Notes under the pieces: generated by a model
Database searches by the model: none
What the model was told of the DNA's origin: nothing
Seen by the model: only the letters and a program-made list of their open reading frames with translations
Shown here: one piece after another, positions 18,587 to 26,811 of the stretch
Layout: each line of letters begins with the position of its first letter
Numbering within the stretch: position 1 is the stretch's first letter
Position numbers and translations under genes: made by a program
Assembly (NCBI RefSeq): GCF_000633255.1
Contig: NZ_AYMJ01000018.1
Span: 62,001 to 126,000, forward strand
Direction: 5' to 3'
DNA: 64,000 bases
Source of the DNA: Pseudomonas sp. H1h
GTDB lineage: Bacteria > Pseudomonadota > Gammaproteobacteria > Pseudomonadales > Pseudomonadaceae

Positions 18587-20077
18587 ATGACAACGACCCG
18601 CAACGACTGGGAACAACGCTTCCAGTCCCTGACCATCGAATCCCGCGCCTTCATCAACGGTGAATATCGCCCGGCGATCAGCGGCGCCACTTTCGAATGC
18701 CTGAGCCCCGTCGATGGCCGTTTCCTCGCCTCCGTGGCCAGCACCGATGAAGCTGACGCCAACCTCGCCGTCGAGGTCGCGCGCCAGTCCTTCAACTCCG
18801 GCGTGTGGGCGCACAAGGCCCCGGCCGAGCGCAAACGTATCCTGATTCGTTTCGCTGATCTGATCCTGCAACACCAGGAAGAGCTGGCGCTGCTGGAAAC
18901 CCTCGACATGGGTAAACCGATCAGCGACTCGATGAGCATCGACATCCCGGCGACCGCCAACGCGATCCGCTGGAGCGCTGAAGCCATCGACAAGATCTAC
19001 GACGAAGTCGCCGCCACTCCGCACGATCAACTCGGCCTCGTCACCCGCGAGCCATCCGGCGTCGTGGCGGCCATCGTGCCGTGGAATTTTCCGCTGATAA
19101 TGGCCAGCTGGAAGTTCGCGCCAGCCCTGGCAGCGGGTAACTCGTTCATCCTCAAGCCTTCGGAAAAATCGCCTCTGACCGCCATCCGCATCGCTCAGCT
19201 GGCGTTGGATGCGGGCATTCCGAAAGGCGTGTTCAACGTTCTGCCGGGTTTCGGTCACACCGTCGGCAAGGCGTTGGCGCTGCACATGGACGTCGACGTG
19301 CTGGCCTTCACCGGCTCCACGGCGATTGCCAAGCAACTGATGATTTATGCCGGCCAAAGCAACATGAAACGCGTCTGGCTCGAAGCAGGGGGCAAGAGTC
19401 CGAACGTGGTGTTTGCCGACGCACCGGACTTGCGCGCGGCAGCACAAGCGGCGGCCGGCGCCATTGCCTTCAACCAGGGCGAAGTGTGCACCGCCGGTTC
19501 GCGCTTGCTGGTCGAGCGTTCGATCCGCGAGCAATTCATTCCGCTGCTGGTCGAAGCGCTGCAAGCGTGGAAGCCGGGGCATGCACTTGACCCGGCGACC
19601 ACCGTCGGTGCCGTGGTCGATCAGCGCCAACTCGACAACGTGCTGCGCTACATCAGCATCGGCCGCGAGCAGGGCGCCGAGCTGATTGCCGGCGGCCAGC
19701 GCACCCTCGAAGAAACCGGCGGCCTCTACGTGCAACCGGCGTTGTTCGACGGCGTAACCAACGCCATGACCATCGCCCGCGAAGAAATCTTCGGCCCGGT
19801 GCTGTCGCTGATCACCTTTGACACCGTTGAAGAAGCGCTGCAGATCGCCAACGACAGCATCTTCGGCCTCGCCGCCGGCGTGTGGACCAGCAACCTGAGC
19901 AAGGCGCACACCTTCGCCCGTGGCCTGCGTGCCGGCAGCGTCTGGGTCAACCAGTACGACGGCGGCGACATGACCGCGCCGTTCGGTGGCTTCAAACAAT
20001 CGGGCAACGGTCGCGACAAATCGCTGCATGCGTTCGACAAGTACACCGAGCTGAAAGCGACCTGGATCAAGCTCTGA
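18587..20077 (+). CDS. puuC: Gamma-glutamyl-gamma-aminobutyraldehyde dehydrogenase (PuuC/KauB-like)
   Basis: NAD(P)-dependent aldehyde dehydrogenase oxidising gamma-glutamyl-aminobutanal, the PuuB product. 496 residues. Motifs: cofactor region PWNFPLIMASWKFAPALAAG, catalytic Glu in LEAGGKSPN, catalytic Cys in NQGEVCTAGSR, and EEIFGPV. ATG 18587 (MTTTRNDWEQRFQSL) is used because the open frame before it encodes REP sequence. The protein also resembles KauB, which accepts other amino-aldehydes. Followed after 51 bp by puuB. Confidence 0.92.
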   Translation: MTTTRNDWEQRFQSLTIESRAFINGEYRPAISGATFECLSPVDGRFLASVASTDEADANLAVEVARQSFNSGVWAHKAPAERKRILIRFADLILQHQEELALLETLDMGKPISDSMSIDIPATANAIRWSAEAIDKIYDEVAATPHDQLGLVTREPSGVVAAIVPWNFPLIMASWKFAPALAAGNSFILKPSEKSPLTAIRIAQLALDAGIPKGVFNVLPGFGHTVGKALALHMDVDVLAFTGSTAIAKQLMIYAGQSNMKRVWLEAGGKSPNVVFADAPDLRAAAQAAAGAIAFNQGEVCTAGSRLLVERSIREQFIPLLVEALQAWKPGHALDPATTVGAVVDQRQLDNVLRYISIGREQGAELIAGGQRTLEETGGLYVQPALFDGVTNAMTIAREEIFGPVLSLITFDTVEEALQIANDSIFGLAAGVWTSNLSKAHTFARGLRAGSVWVNQYDGGDMTAPFGGFKQSGNGRDKSLHAFDKYTELKATWIKL

Positions 20078-20128
20078 TTTTCTACAGCGGTGGTCGCTTC
20101 TGATGAGCGACCCTCGGAGAACAATAAA

Positions 20129-21412
20129 ATGAAGCAACAACACGTCAACAGCTACTACGCCGCCACTCGTAACGAAGTCATCGACTTCCCGATTCTTGAA
20201 GAGTCGGTCGAGTGCGATGTCTGCATCATCGGCGCCGGCTACACCGGCCTGTCCTCGGCGCTGTTCCTGACTGAGGCCGGGTACAAAGTGACCGTGCTCG
20301 AAGCGGCGAAAGTCGGCTACGGCGCCAGCGGTCGCAACGGCGGTCAACTGGTCAACTCCTACAGCCGCGATGTCGATGTGATCGAAGAGCGCTACGGCGA
20401 CAAGACCGCAGAAATCCTCGGCAGCATGATCTTTGAAGGCGCCGACATCATCCGGTCGCGGATCAAGGAATACGACATCAAATGCGACTACCGCCCGGGC
20501 GGCATTTTCGCAGCGATGAACAAGAAACAACTCAACGGCCTGGCCGAGCAAAAGCGCAGCTGGGAACGTTACGGCAACAAAAACCTGAAGATGCTCGACG
20601 CCGCTGACATTCGTCGCGAAGTCGGCTCCGACGCCTACGTTGGCGGCATGCTGGACATGCAGGGTGGCCACGTTCACCCATTGAACCTGGCCCTCGGTGA
20701 AGCCGCAGCCATCGTGCGTCTGGGCGGCAAGATCTACGAGCAATCGGCTGCCGTCGAAATCAAATACGGCGAGCCCAACGTCGTGCGTACCGCCAAAGGC
20801 CAGGTTCGCGCCAAGTACCTGCTGATCGCCGGCAACGCGTATCTGCCGCAAGGCCTGGACAACCGCGTGACCGCGAAAAGCATGCCGTGCGGCTCGCAGA
20901 TCTGTGTCACTGAACCGCTGACCGAAAAGCAGGCGCGCAGCCTGATCACCAACAACTACTGCGTCGAAGACTGCAACTACCTGCTCGATTACTACCGTCT
21001 GACGGCCGACAACCGCCTGCTGTACGGCGGCGGCGTGGTGTACGGCGCGCGTGAACCGGACGACATCGAGCAACTGATCCGGCCGAAGATCCTCAAGACC
21101 TTCCCGCAGCTCAAGGACGTGAAAATCGACTACCGCTGGACCGGCAACTTCCTGCTGACCATGTCACGCATGCCGCAATTCGGCCGGATCGAGAAAAACG
21201 CCTACTACATGCAAGGCTACAGCGGCCACGGCGTCACCTGCTCGCACCTGGCCGGCAAACTGATCTCGGAAATGATCCGTGGCGACGCCGAACGCTTCGA
21301 CGCCTTCGCCTCGCTACCGCACATGCCAATGATCGGCGGCCGCACCTTCTCCGCCCCGTTGACCGCCCTCGGCGCCGTCTACTACTCGCTGCGCGACCGC
21401 TTCGGCATCTAA
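20129..21412 (+). CDS. puuB: Gamma-glutamylputrescine oxidase (PuuB/PauB)
   Basis: FAD-dependent amine oxidase of the DAO family. It converts gamma-glutamylputrescine to the aldehyde with release of ammonia and H2O2. The Rossmann motif is CDVCIIGAGYTGLSSALFL near residue 30, followed by GYGASGRNGGQ; the C-terminal YMQGYSGHGVTCSHLAG is typical. 427 residues. ATG 20129 follows CTCGGAG. A paralogue sits at 29886-31181. Probably ends the puuA-puuC-puuB unit, since a terminator follows directly. Confidence 0.92.
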   Translation: MKQQHVNSYYAATRNEVIDFPILEESVECDVCIIGAGYTGLSSALFLTEAGYKVTVLEAAKVGYGASGRNGGQLVNSYSRDVDVIEERYGDKTAEILGSMIFEGADIIRSRIKEYDIKCDYRPGGIFAAMNKKQLNGLAEQKRSWERYGNKNLKMLDAADIRREVGSDAYVGGMLDMQGGHVHPLNLALGEAAAIVRLGGKIYEQSAAVEIKYGEPNVVRTAKGQVRAKYLLIAGNAYLPQGLDNRVTAKSMPCGSQICVTEPLTEKQARSLITNNYCVEDCNYLLDYYRLTADNRLLYGGGVVYGAREPDDIEQLIRPKILKTFPQLKDVKIDYRWTGNFLLTMSRMPQFGRIEKNAYYMQGYSGHGVTCSHLAGKLISEMIRGDAERFDAFASLPHMPMIGGRTFSAPLTALGAVYYSLRDRFGI

Positions 21413-21421
21413 GTTACCTCC

Positions 21422-21454
21422 CCGGCGGCGGCCCCAAGACCCCGCCGGTTTTTT
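21422..21454 (+). terminator. Rho-independent terminator after puuB
   Basis: CCGGCGG pairs with CCGCCGG around a 13-nt loop, followed by six Ts. It starts 10 nt after the puuB stop. Confidence 0.85.
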
Positions 21455-21549
21455 ACCTGAGACACTAACGCTGCAAATGTGCGAGCTGGCCTGCCAGCGG
21501 TGGCGGCGCGTCAACCATCATCAATGGAGCTGGCACCCAGAGATCAAAC

Positions 21550-21639
21550 TGTGGGAGCGGGCTTGCTCGCGAAGGGGCCATATCAGCCAACATCCCCGTC
21601 GCCTGACACACCGCTTTCGCGAGCAAGCCCGCTCCCACA
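21550..21639. repeat. REP inverted pair (REPIN)
   Basis: Forward and inverted REP copies between the puuB terminator and puuR. The remaining 21455-21830 sequence presumably contains the puuR promoter. Confidence 0.92.
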
Positions 21640-21830
21640 GTTGCTGTATTACCAAGGCAAGAAGGACTTTTATCCCACCGTCCATCGAACCTGCTGAGCA
21701 ACACCACCAAACGTGATTTAATAGCCGCCTTTCACGGTTCCGGGACACGGGAGCAACGTGATCCGCGCCCTCGGCGCGTCACCCGCCACCCACCCCCATC
21801 GCCCTTAAGTCGTTCTCACATAAGGCTGTC

Positions 21831-22379
21831 ATGGATACGGGTTCTCGACTCAAACTAGTACGCGAAAGCTACAAACTCTCCCAGCGCGAGCTGGCCCGGC
21901 GTAGCGGCGTGACCAATGCCACCATCTCCCTGATCGAACAGAATCGCGTCAGTCCTTCCGTCAGCTCCCTGAAAAAGTTGCTCGAAGGCATCCCGATGTC
22001 CCTGGCCGACTTCTTCACCTTCGACCAACCCCCGCGCGAACACCAATACGTGTTCCGCGCCAACGAACAACCCGACCTCGGCCGCCACGGCCTGCGCCTG
22101 CTGCTCATCGGCGCCTCGGTCCCAAGCCGCCAGATGCGCTTACTGCGCGAGCAATACGCGCCGGGCGCGAGCTCCGGTGAAGAGCCGATCGTACATGCGG
22201 AAGGTGAGGAGTGTGGTCTGGTGACCCGTGGCACGGTGGAGTTGACCGTGGATGGGCAAGTGAGTGTGTTGAATGCGGGGGATGGCTATTATTTCCCGAC
22301 GACGTTGCCGCATAAGTTTCGGAATATCGGGGCGGATGAGGCTGAGATTATTAGTGCGAATACGCCGGCTAACTTCTGA
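21831..22379 (+). CDS. puuR: XRE/cupin transcriptional regulator (PuuR/PauR-like)
   Basis: 182-residue regulator. The N-terminal helix-turn-helix of the Xre type is LSQRELARRSGVTNATISLI (residues about 18-37). The C-terminal cupin (residues about 110-180; EGEECGLVTRGTVELTVDGQ, YYFPTTLPHKFRN) would sense the ligand. This architecture is that of PuuR of E. coli and PauR of P. aeruginosa, repressors of polyamine catabolism. Its position at the end of the puu cluster supports that role. Probable targets are the promoters of puuA, puuD and potG. The ligand is inferred to be putrescine or its glutamyl form. Confidence 0.9.
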   Translation: MDTGSRLKLVRESYKLSQRELARRSGVTNATISLIEQNRVSPSVSSLKKLLEGIPMSLADFFTFDQPPREHQYVFRANEQPDLGRHGLRLLLIGASVPSRQMRLLREQYAPGASSGEEPIVHAEGEECGLVTRGTVELTVDGQVSVLNAGDGYYFPTTLPHKFRNIGADEAEIISANTPANF

Positions 22380-22415
22380 TTGGCTCTTTAGATAAAAACA
22401 TACGTTAAAAGTAAT

Positions 22416-22449
22416 TCCGATGCCTTTTGAAGGGCGTCGGATTTTTTTT
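22416..22449 (+). terminator. Rho-independent terminator after puuR
   Basis: TCCGATGCC pairs with GGCGTCGGA (one bulge), then eight Ts. About 36 nt beyond the puuR stop. It marks the border to strikingly AT-rich DNA; 22450-22790 holds no gene that I can support. Confidence 0.85.
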
Positions 22450-22796
22450 GAGTTGAGGAAAGGTTTGTAGGGTTGATGGCTTTTATTTGTAGGAGAGTTC
22501 TGAATGAGCGCGTGATGATGCAAGGTTAATAATATAAGGGCTTTTCCTGCATGTTTACATTGCTTGGCGTGATTTTTCAGGGCAAAGGGTATGCTGGAAT
22601 TATGAGTGTTTGGGGAATGTGTCTTATTGTTGCGCTTTCCTTTGCGGCTTTTTAACTTTGTGTGCTCTATATTAGGGTGCTTGTTATCTTTTTTGATCGT
22701 TTTTGTTGGGCTGTTTTGTTATTTGAGTTTTTATCAGTGTTCATTTCACCCTCAACGATAAAGTTGTTATAGGGTTTTCTTAAGGTTGGTGAAGTC

Positions 22797-23216
22797 ATGG
22801 CGTTAAGGTTTGTGGCTCAAATAGCGTTTTTGTTTTTCTTGACTGTTGCTTTGAGTGGTATTGGTGCGGTAGTGCAGGTGAATTTTTTCAGTGGGATTTT
22901 TTCAGGGTTGAACAATGTAAAAGAAATTGTGTTCAGTCTGGTTTTTACATTGCTTCTGTACGTTAATTTTCGTTACTGCTTTCCTGATCAGGTGGCGGAG
23001 TTGCGGGGGCGAAATGTCCGGAGTTGTCGTTACCCCGTATGGGTGAAACAATATATTCTCTTTAATTGCGCCTTATTTGTGGAGGAAGTTTTTTATTACA
23101 TTATTAAGGATTTGGTTAGTTTGCCAGAAATTGTTTACAGGTCGTTAGGGGGTGTGGTGTTTTTTTCTGTTTACGCGTACATGATGTCTGGTGAGGACTT
23201 CAGGGTAAAATGGTAG
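22797..23216 (+). CDS. AT-rich small membrane protein (candidate immunity protein)
   Basis: A 139-residue protein with about four hydrophobic spans (residues near 5-27, 40-58, 85-105 and 113-130) and basic loops, so an inner-membrane protein. GGTGA lies upstream of the ATG. Codon choice is AT-rich (TTT, GTT, TTG), unlike neighbouring genes and suggestive of horizontal gain. Its stop is one base from the convergent stop of the DUF4225-like gene. By context it could protect against that protein, but immunity genes usually lie on the same strand, and no homology was recognised. Confidence 0.6.
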   Translation: MALRFVAQIAFLFFLTVALSGIGAVVQVNFFSGIFSGLNNVKEIVFSLVFTLLLYVNFRYCFPDQVAELRGRNVRSCRYPVWVKQYILFNCALFVEEVFYYIIKDLVSLPEIVYRSLGGVVFFSVYAYMMSGEDFRVKW

Positions 23217-23217
23217 T

Positions 23218-23913
23218 TTATTTTTTTGTTCGCGAGTCCATCTCTTTGTCTATATTTTTAACTGTTATACTATCGATCAGTAGTTCGAGTGCCAAAGCCA
23301 GACTCCCCATTTGGTTGTAAGAGCGCTCATAATTAATCGGGTCATGATTGAATAACTGCGTTGAGCCTGGTTTTCGCACGTGTCGCAACATGCCAAGCCC
23401 GGAAAGAAGTAAATCTGCGCTGTAGTAGGCAGTGTTTCCTATATGAGTATCATTCACCGCGAATTGATAGAATTTACGAATGGGGCCTACTGTGCTTTGG
23501 GTTTCAGGGCCGTTGTAGATATTGACTACCCCTTCATGAACGTTATTGAATCCATGCGCCGAATAGAGTGCTCCTGCAAATATACCTTGCGGATTTTTGC
23601 TTGAGAATTGAATGGCGCCTATTTGCAGTTGCATCACTCCCGCCGCAACACCTACGCCGTTTTGAGCGTAGAACGATACTTTGTTCAATAAGTCAGAGTG
23701 TTCCTCTCTGAGCTCCTTCAATCCTTGCTTGGCACTCATGACACCCTCATCCACCGCCCGAATAATCTCATTAGCGTAAGAAGAAACGATCTCGCTAAAT
23801 CGAAGCTGGCTGAAACTGTCATACAACTGAGTCGCGCCAATCTGGCATCCGAATGCAACCAGCTCGGAGGCAGCCCGTGTGACGTCGTTGATGTCACACG
23901 AATCCTCATTCAT
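23218..23913 (-). CDS. DUF4225-like protein, probable Hcp-linked T6SS cargo
   Basis: A 231-residue protein. From memory of the family, residues about 115-215 fit DUF4225: AHGFNNVHEGVVNIYNG, a TVGPIRKFYQ stretch, GNTAYYSADLLLSGLGML and NYERSYNQMGSLALALELLI. A central hydrophobic stretch (GVGVAAGVMQLQIGAIQF) could touch membranes. ATG 23913 is chosen because the hcp stop overlaps it (ATGAATGA) and GGGGAA sits seven bases upstream; the frame is open to 24015. Translational coupling to an Hcp gene suggests a cargo effector loaded on the Hcp tube. Enzymatic activity unknown. Confidence 0.72.
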   Translation of the reverse strand: MNEDSCDINDVTRAASELVAFGCQIGATQLYDSFSQLRFSEIVSSYANEIIRAVDEGVMSAKQGLKELREEHSDLLNKVSFYAQNGVGVAAGVMQLQIGAIQFSSKNPQGIFAGALYSAHGFNNVHEGVVNIYNGPETQSTVGPIRKFYQFAVNDTHIGNTAYYSADLLLSGLGMLRHVRKPGSTQLFNHDPINYERSYNQMGSLALALELLIDSITVKNIDKEMDSRTKK

Positions 23914-24406
23914 CGTCATTTCCCCAACGGCTGAAGCCGCTTGTGCCCGCGTGGATATGGGTCCAACTGATTTCGCGGTAAGTGAATGAGACCAACTCCT
24001 GTGGCTGTGCGTCATTCAAATGGATGGCGTGGGGGACCTGAAGGTTGATGTGGGCGATTTTTGCGCCGGCTATGTGGATTTTGAAATATTTCTCTTGTGT
24101 ACCCGCGGCGGAGGTTCGGTAGAAGAAGAGGGTGCAGTCCAGCACTTCGCGTTCGTGAAGTGCGGCGCAGAGGAGGGGAGAGGATTTGTCGATGTTCTTG
24201 GTGATCATGATCGGCAAGTGTTGGCCGCGGTCTGCGGTAACGCCGCCGTTATTGCCGGTGGTCATGTTGTGGGAGTAGGCCAGGACCATGATTTCATCGA
24301 GGTGCCCCAGTTGGCATTTGTTGCCGATTGAGTTTGTGTCGGAGCAGCCGGCGGAGATCAGTCCTTGTCGGTTTCCGGTAATGCTCATGTAACTGTGGTT
24401 GGCCAT
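23906..24406 (-). CDS. hcp: Hcp-family type VI secretion tube protein
   Basis: A 166-residue Hcp1-type protein (E. coli/Salmonella-like subgroup): starts MANHSYMSITGNRQGLISAG, continues GHLDEIMVLAYSHNM, and has KNIDKSSPLLCAALHEREVL and the ending SFTYREISWTHIHAGTSGFS. Hcp hexamers form the inner tube of the T6SS and carry small effectors in the lumen. No other T6SS structural gene lies in the window, so it is an orphan Hcp relying on a system elsewhere. It overlaps the downstream cargo gene by 8 nt. Confidence 0.9.
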   Translation of the reverse strand: MANHSYMSITGNRQGLISAGCSDTNSIGNKCQLGHLDEIMVLAYSHNMTTGNNGGVTADRGQHLPIMITKNIDKSSPLLCAALHEREVLDCTLFFYRTSAAGTQEKYFKIHIAGAKIAHINLQVPHAIHLNDAQPQELVSFTYREISWTHIHAGTSGFSRWGNDDE

Positions 24407-24632
24407 GGAAGCTCTGCTTTATTGAATGGATAACTCTCGTTTGAAGAGTAACCGTCCAACAAAGCCGGGGTGCTGAAGCGCCGAATCACCGATGATGACG
24501 TTCAGACGCTTCTTACAGGGTCAGCGGAAGTCAGGAGGTGAAGGCTCTGAGGTGCCAACCACGTTATCGTCGGTTGGATGACCGAGCGCCTACAACGTTG
24601 GCACGTTGGCAATGTGTTGGTTATGAGGCGAG

Positions 24633-24770
24633 CGTGTCGAAACGTAGCTGCTCCTATCGCTAATTTAGTTAGCGACAGCCCCTCACCCCAAGTGGTGTTT
24701 TCCTAAGAGCTTTTCAGACTCCAAAATCTGGGCGCTGAAAATACCTGTCCGACCACGCGGTCGGCTTTTT
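24633..24770 (+). ncRNA. Candidate small RNA with terminator
   Basis: The 24407-24872 gap holds no ORF, yet it contains a proper intrinsic terminator on the plus strand (CCGACC-ACGC-GGTCGG then CTTTTT, 24749-24770) with no gene upstream on that strand. A stem TCGCTAA/TTAGCGA lies at 24657-24675. A weak promoter-like TTGGCA-N17-TTATGA lies at 24598-24626. Together these suggest a transcript of about 140 nt. No known sRNA family recognised. Confidence 0.3.
24749..24770 (+). terminator. Intrinsic terminator without upstream ORF
   Basis: Six-base stem CCGACC/GGTCGG with an ACGC loop, followed by a T run. Sits 103 nt before the next gene, so it could also stop readthrough from the left. Confidence 0.75.
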
Positions 24771-24872
24771 CATTTGCCAGCCCGCAGTACATCACTGAAG
24801 GTTTCGCCGAACGACACCACGACGTAGACTGCGAAACAAGTTGTAACGCCTGACCCACGGATGGAACCGCGC

Positions 24873-25280
24873 ATGATCGAAATCGGCAGCCGCAACAACG
24901 CCCCCACGCCGCAGCACCCCACTCAAGACATCTACATTTTCAGCATCGACCCGTCCCGACCGGCGACGCCGTTTTGCTTCGAGCAATCGATTGGCGGCGG
25001 GCACGCTAATCAGGGCGGTGCGCGGTGGTTGGCGCTGGATGAATTGGACGCCTGGCCCGGCGAGTGGCGTGAGCATCTGCAGAAAGCCGATTGTGCGTGG
25101 GTCGCAGAGCTGATTGATGCGAATAACAGTGCAGATCAGGCGACACTGGTGGCGTTGATTCTGCAAAAACATTCCGAATCTCCCATATCGCCCACACCCG
25201 CCAAACCGCTCAGCCGATGGCAGGCGATTGCCGCCTGGCTCAAGCGCAACATCCACGTCGGCGGCCGTTACGGCGTCTAA
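24873..25280 (+). CDS. Hypothetical protein, 135 aa
   Basis: Not recognised. ATG 24873 (MIEIGSRNNAPTPQHPTQD) is preferred to ATG 24861 because GGAA lies upstream; either is possible. The protein is soluble and moderately acidic, with a Trp-rich stretch (ARWLALDELDAWPGEWREHL), and ends in a basic segment RWQAIAAWLKRNIHVGGRYG. It lies 14 nt before the HD-domain gene, whose ribosome site follows its stop, so the two are probably co-transcribed. Confidence 0.6.
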   Translation: MIEIGSRNNAPTPQHPTQDIYIFSIDPSRPATPFCFEQSIGGGHANQGGARWLALDELDAWPGEWREHLQKADCAWVAELIDANNSADQATLVALILQKHSESPISPTPAKPLSRWQAIAAWLKRNIHVGGRYGV

Positions 25281-25294
25281 CCCGAGGAAATCCC

Positions 25295-25717
25295 ATGACC
25301 CAGACACTCGAACGCGCCATCGCCCTCGCTGCCACCGCGCATGCCGGGCAGATGGACAAGGGCGGTTCGCCGTACATTCTGCATCCGCTGAAAGTCATGT
25401 TGCGCATGAGTTCGCTGGAAGAACGCATCGTCGCCGTGCTGCACGATGTGGTCGAGGATTGCGGTATCAGCCTCGATGACTTGCGCAAGGAAGGTTTCAG
25501 CGAAGAGGTGCTGACGGCGATTGAGTCAGTGACTAAGGTGCCGGGCGAGTCCTACGAGGATTTCGTCGAGCGCGCGGCGCAGAACCCGATTGGCCGGGTG
25601 GTGAAACTGGCGGATCTGGAAGAGAACAGCGACCTGTCGCGGATTGCCTCGCCCAGTTGGGAGGATCTGGAGCGGGTCGAGAAGTATCGGCGGGCGATCG
25701 GACGGTTGCGCACGTAA
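25295..25717 (+). CDS. Small HD-domain hydrolase, RelA/SpoT-hydrolase-like
   Basis: A 140-residue single-domain protein of the HD superfamily. It resembles the hydrolase half of SpoT and the small alarmone hydrolases: H in ATAHAGQMDKGGSPYILHP, HD in AVLHDVVEDCGIS, and the distal Asp in VVKLADLEEN. The metal-ligand set H...HD...D is complete. Often annotated as GTP pyrophosphokinase, but no synthetase domain is present. Possible activity is hydrolysis of (p)ppGpp or another nucleotide. CGAGGAAA precedes the ATG. Confidence 0.8.
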   Translation: MTQTLERAIALAATAHAGQMDKGGSPYILHPLKVMLRMSSLEERIVAVLHDVVEDCGISLDDLRKEGFSEEVLTAIESVTKVPGESYEDFVERAAQNPIGRVVKLADLEENSDLSRIASPSWEDLERVEKYRRAIGRLRT

Positions 25718-25744
25718 TTCAGTTGAATAGCCAGGAAGGCGAAT

Positions 25745-26764
25745 ATGAAATCGATTCTGTGTTTGTTGATCGCTGCCGCCGTTGGCGCTGCGTTGCAGGT
25801 CAGCGGTGTTCCTCATGGCCTATTGCTGGGGGCGATTCTTGTCACCGCACTGGTCACCACGCGAACCGGTTTCGCCCCCGCAACCCCTTATGGATTGGGC
25901 TACATCCAGGTCACGCTAGGCATCGCCACCGGGTTGATGTTCGAGGCGTGGGACAGTGCGACGGCTTCGGCCATGTTGCCCAGCCTCGGCGTTTTGCTGA
26001 TATGCCTGGCTGTACAGATCGCGCTCGCTGGATGGTGGCTGACCCGCGGCGCGGGGTGGAATCGCACCGACGCGCTGCTGGCGGTGTACCCCGGCGCACT
26101 GGCGGCAGTGTTCGATTTGCTGGAGTCGGAAAAGGCCTCGAGCAAGGTCATCATCGTGCACCTGATGCGGCTGCTGTTGATCACGGTGTTGGTGAGTTTT
26201 TTGATTCCCGGGCAGGCCTCGGTGGCGGTGGTTGAAAGCGACCCATTGAGCACGGGCATGGCGTTGACGGTGCTGGCGCTGATCGGCTTGAGCATCGTCA
26301 TCGGGCGATTGCTGCTGGTGATCGGCGTGCCGGCGCCGTTCATGCTGACGGCGATTCTGCTCACTGCGGTGTTTGTGGAATCGGGATGGTTGCACGGCTT
26401 CCACATGCCGGACTGGAGCCTGAACCTGGCGGCGCTGATTCTCGGCGCGCGGATCGGTTCACGCTTTCAGGGGCTGGGCGTCGCGGAGTTGGGGCGGCAT
26501 GGGCGGACGGCGCTGGTGTCGGTCGGTTTGATGATCGTGGTCGCGGCGGCATTCGCCGAAGTCGCGGCGCGCTGGCTGGGCAGTGATCCGCTGTCGTTGT
26601 GGCTGGCGTACATGCCGGGGGCGATCGAGACGATTGCGATTGTCGCGTTTGCCGGTGGCTTGAATGTGGTGTTCATCCTCACTCACCACCTGGCGCGGAT
26701 GGTGCTGCTGCACTTCGCGCCGGCGTTGCTGGTGCAGGTGCGACGGGCGCGGGAAGAAAGCTGA
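25745..26764 (+). CDS. AbrB-type integral membrane protein (PF05145 family)
   Basis: A 339-residue protein with about ten hydrophobic spans in two similar halves, the internal duplication of the Gram-negative AbrB membrane family (each half ends in a motif like YPGALAAVFDL or YMPGAIETIAIVAF). It is sometimes called a putative ammonia monooxygenase regulator. There is no DNA-binding domain, so the label transcriptional regulator would be misleading. A transport role is possible. AGGAAGG ribosome site. Confidence 0.82.
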   Translation: MKSILCLLIAAAVGAALQVSGVPHGLLLGAILVTALVTTRTGFAPATPYGLGYIQVTLGIATGLMFEAWDSATASAMLPSLGVLLICLAVQIALAGWWLTRGAGWNRTDALLAVYPGALAAVFDLLESEKASSKVIIVHLMRLLLITVLVSFLIPGQASVAVVESDPLSTGMALTVLALIGLSIVIGRLLLVIGVPAPFMLTAILLTAVFVESGWLHGFHMPDWSLNLAALILGARIGSRFQGLGVAELGRHGRTALVSVGLMIVVAAAFAEVAARWLGSDPLSLWLAYMPGAIETIAIVAFAGGLNVVFILTHHLARMVLLHFAPALLVQVRRAREES

Positions 26765-26774
26765 AAGTACCTTT

Positions 26775-26802
26775 GTGCTGAGGGGGTTCATCCCCTCAGC
26801 AC
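26775..26802. terminator. Bidirectional hairpin between convergent genes
   Basis: GTGCTGAGGGG pairs with CCCCTCAGCAC across a short loop, in the gap between the AbrB-type gene and the quinone reductase gene. Strong stem, little T-tract. Confidence 0.7.
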
Positions 26803-26811
26803 AGGGTTGGA

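Noticed and set aside
18527..21073. An 848-codon open frame on the minus strand opposite puuC and puuB
   Set aside because: Composition is that of an antisense shadow and both plus-strand genes carry full catalytic motifs.
21477..21748. Several short frames with repeated SRASPLPQ or REQARS peptides here and at many other places
   Set aside because: They are translations of REP elements, not genes.
25745..26764. Annotation of the AbrB-type protein as a transcription factor
   Set aside because: The protein is almost wholly transmembrane and has no DNA-binding domain; the name comes from family history.
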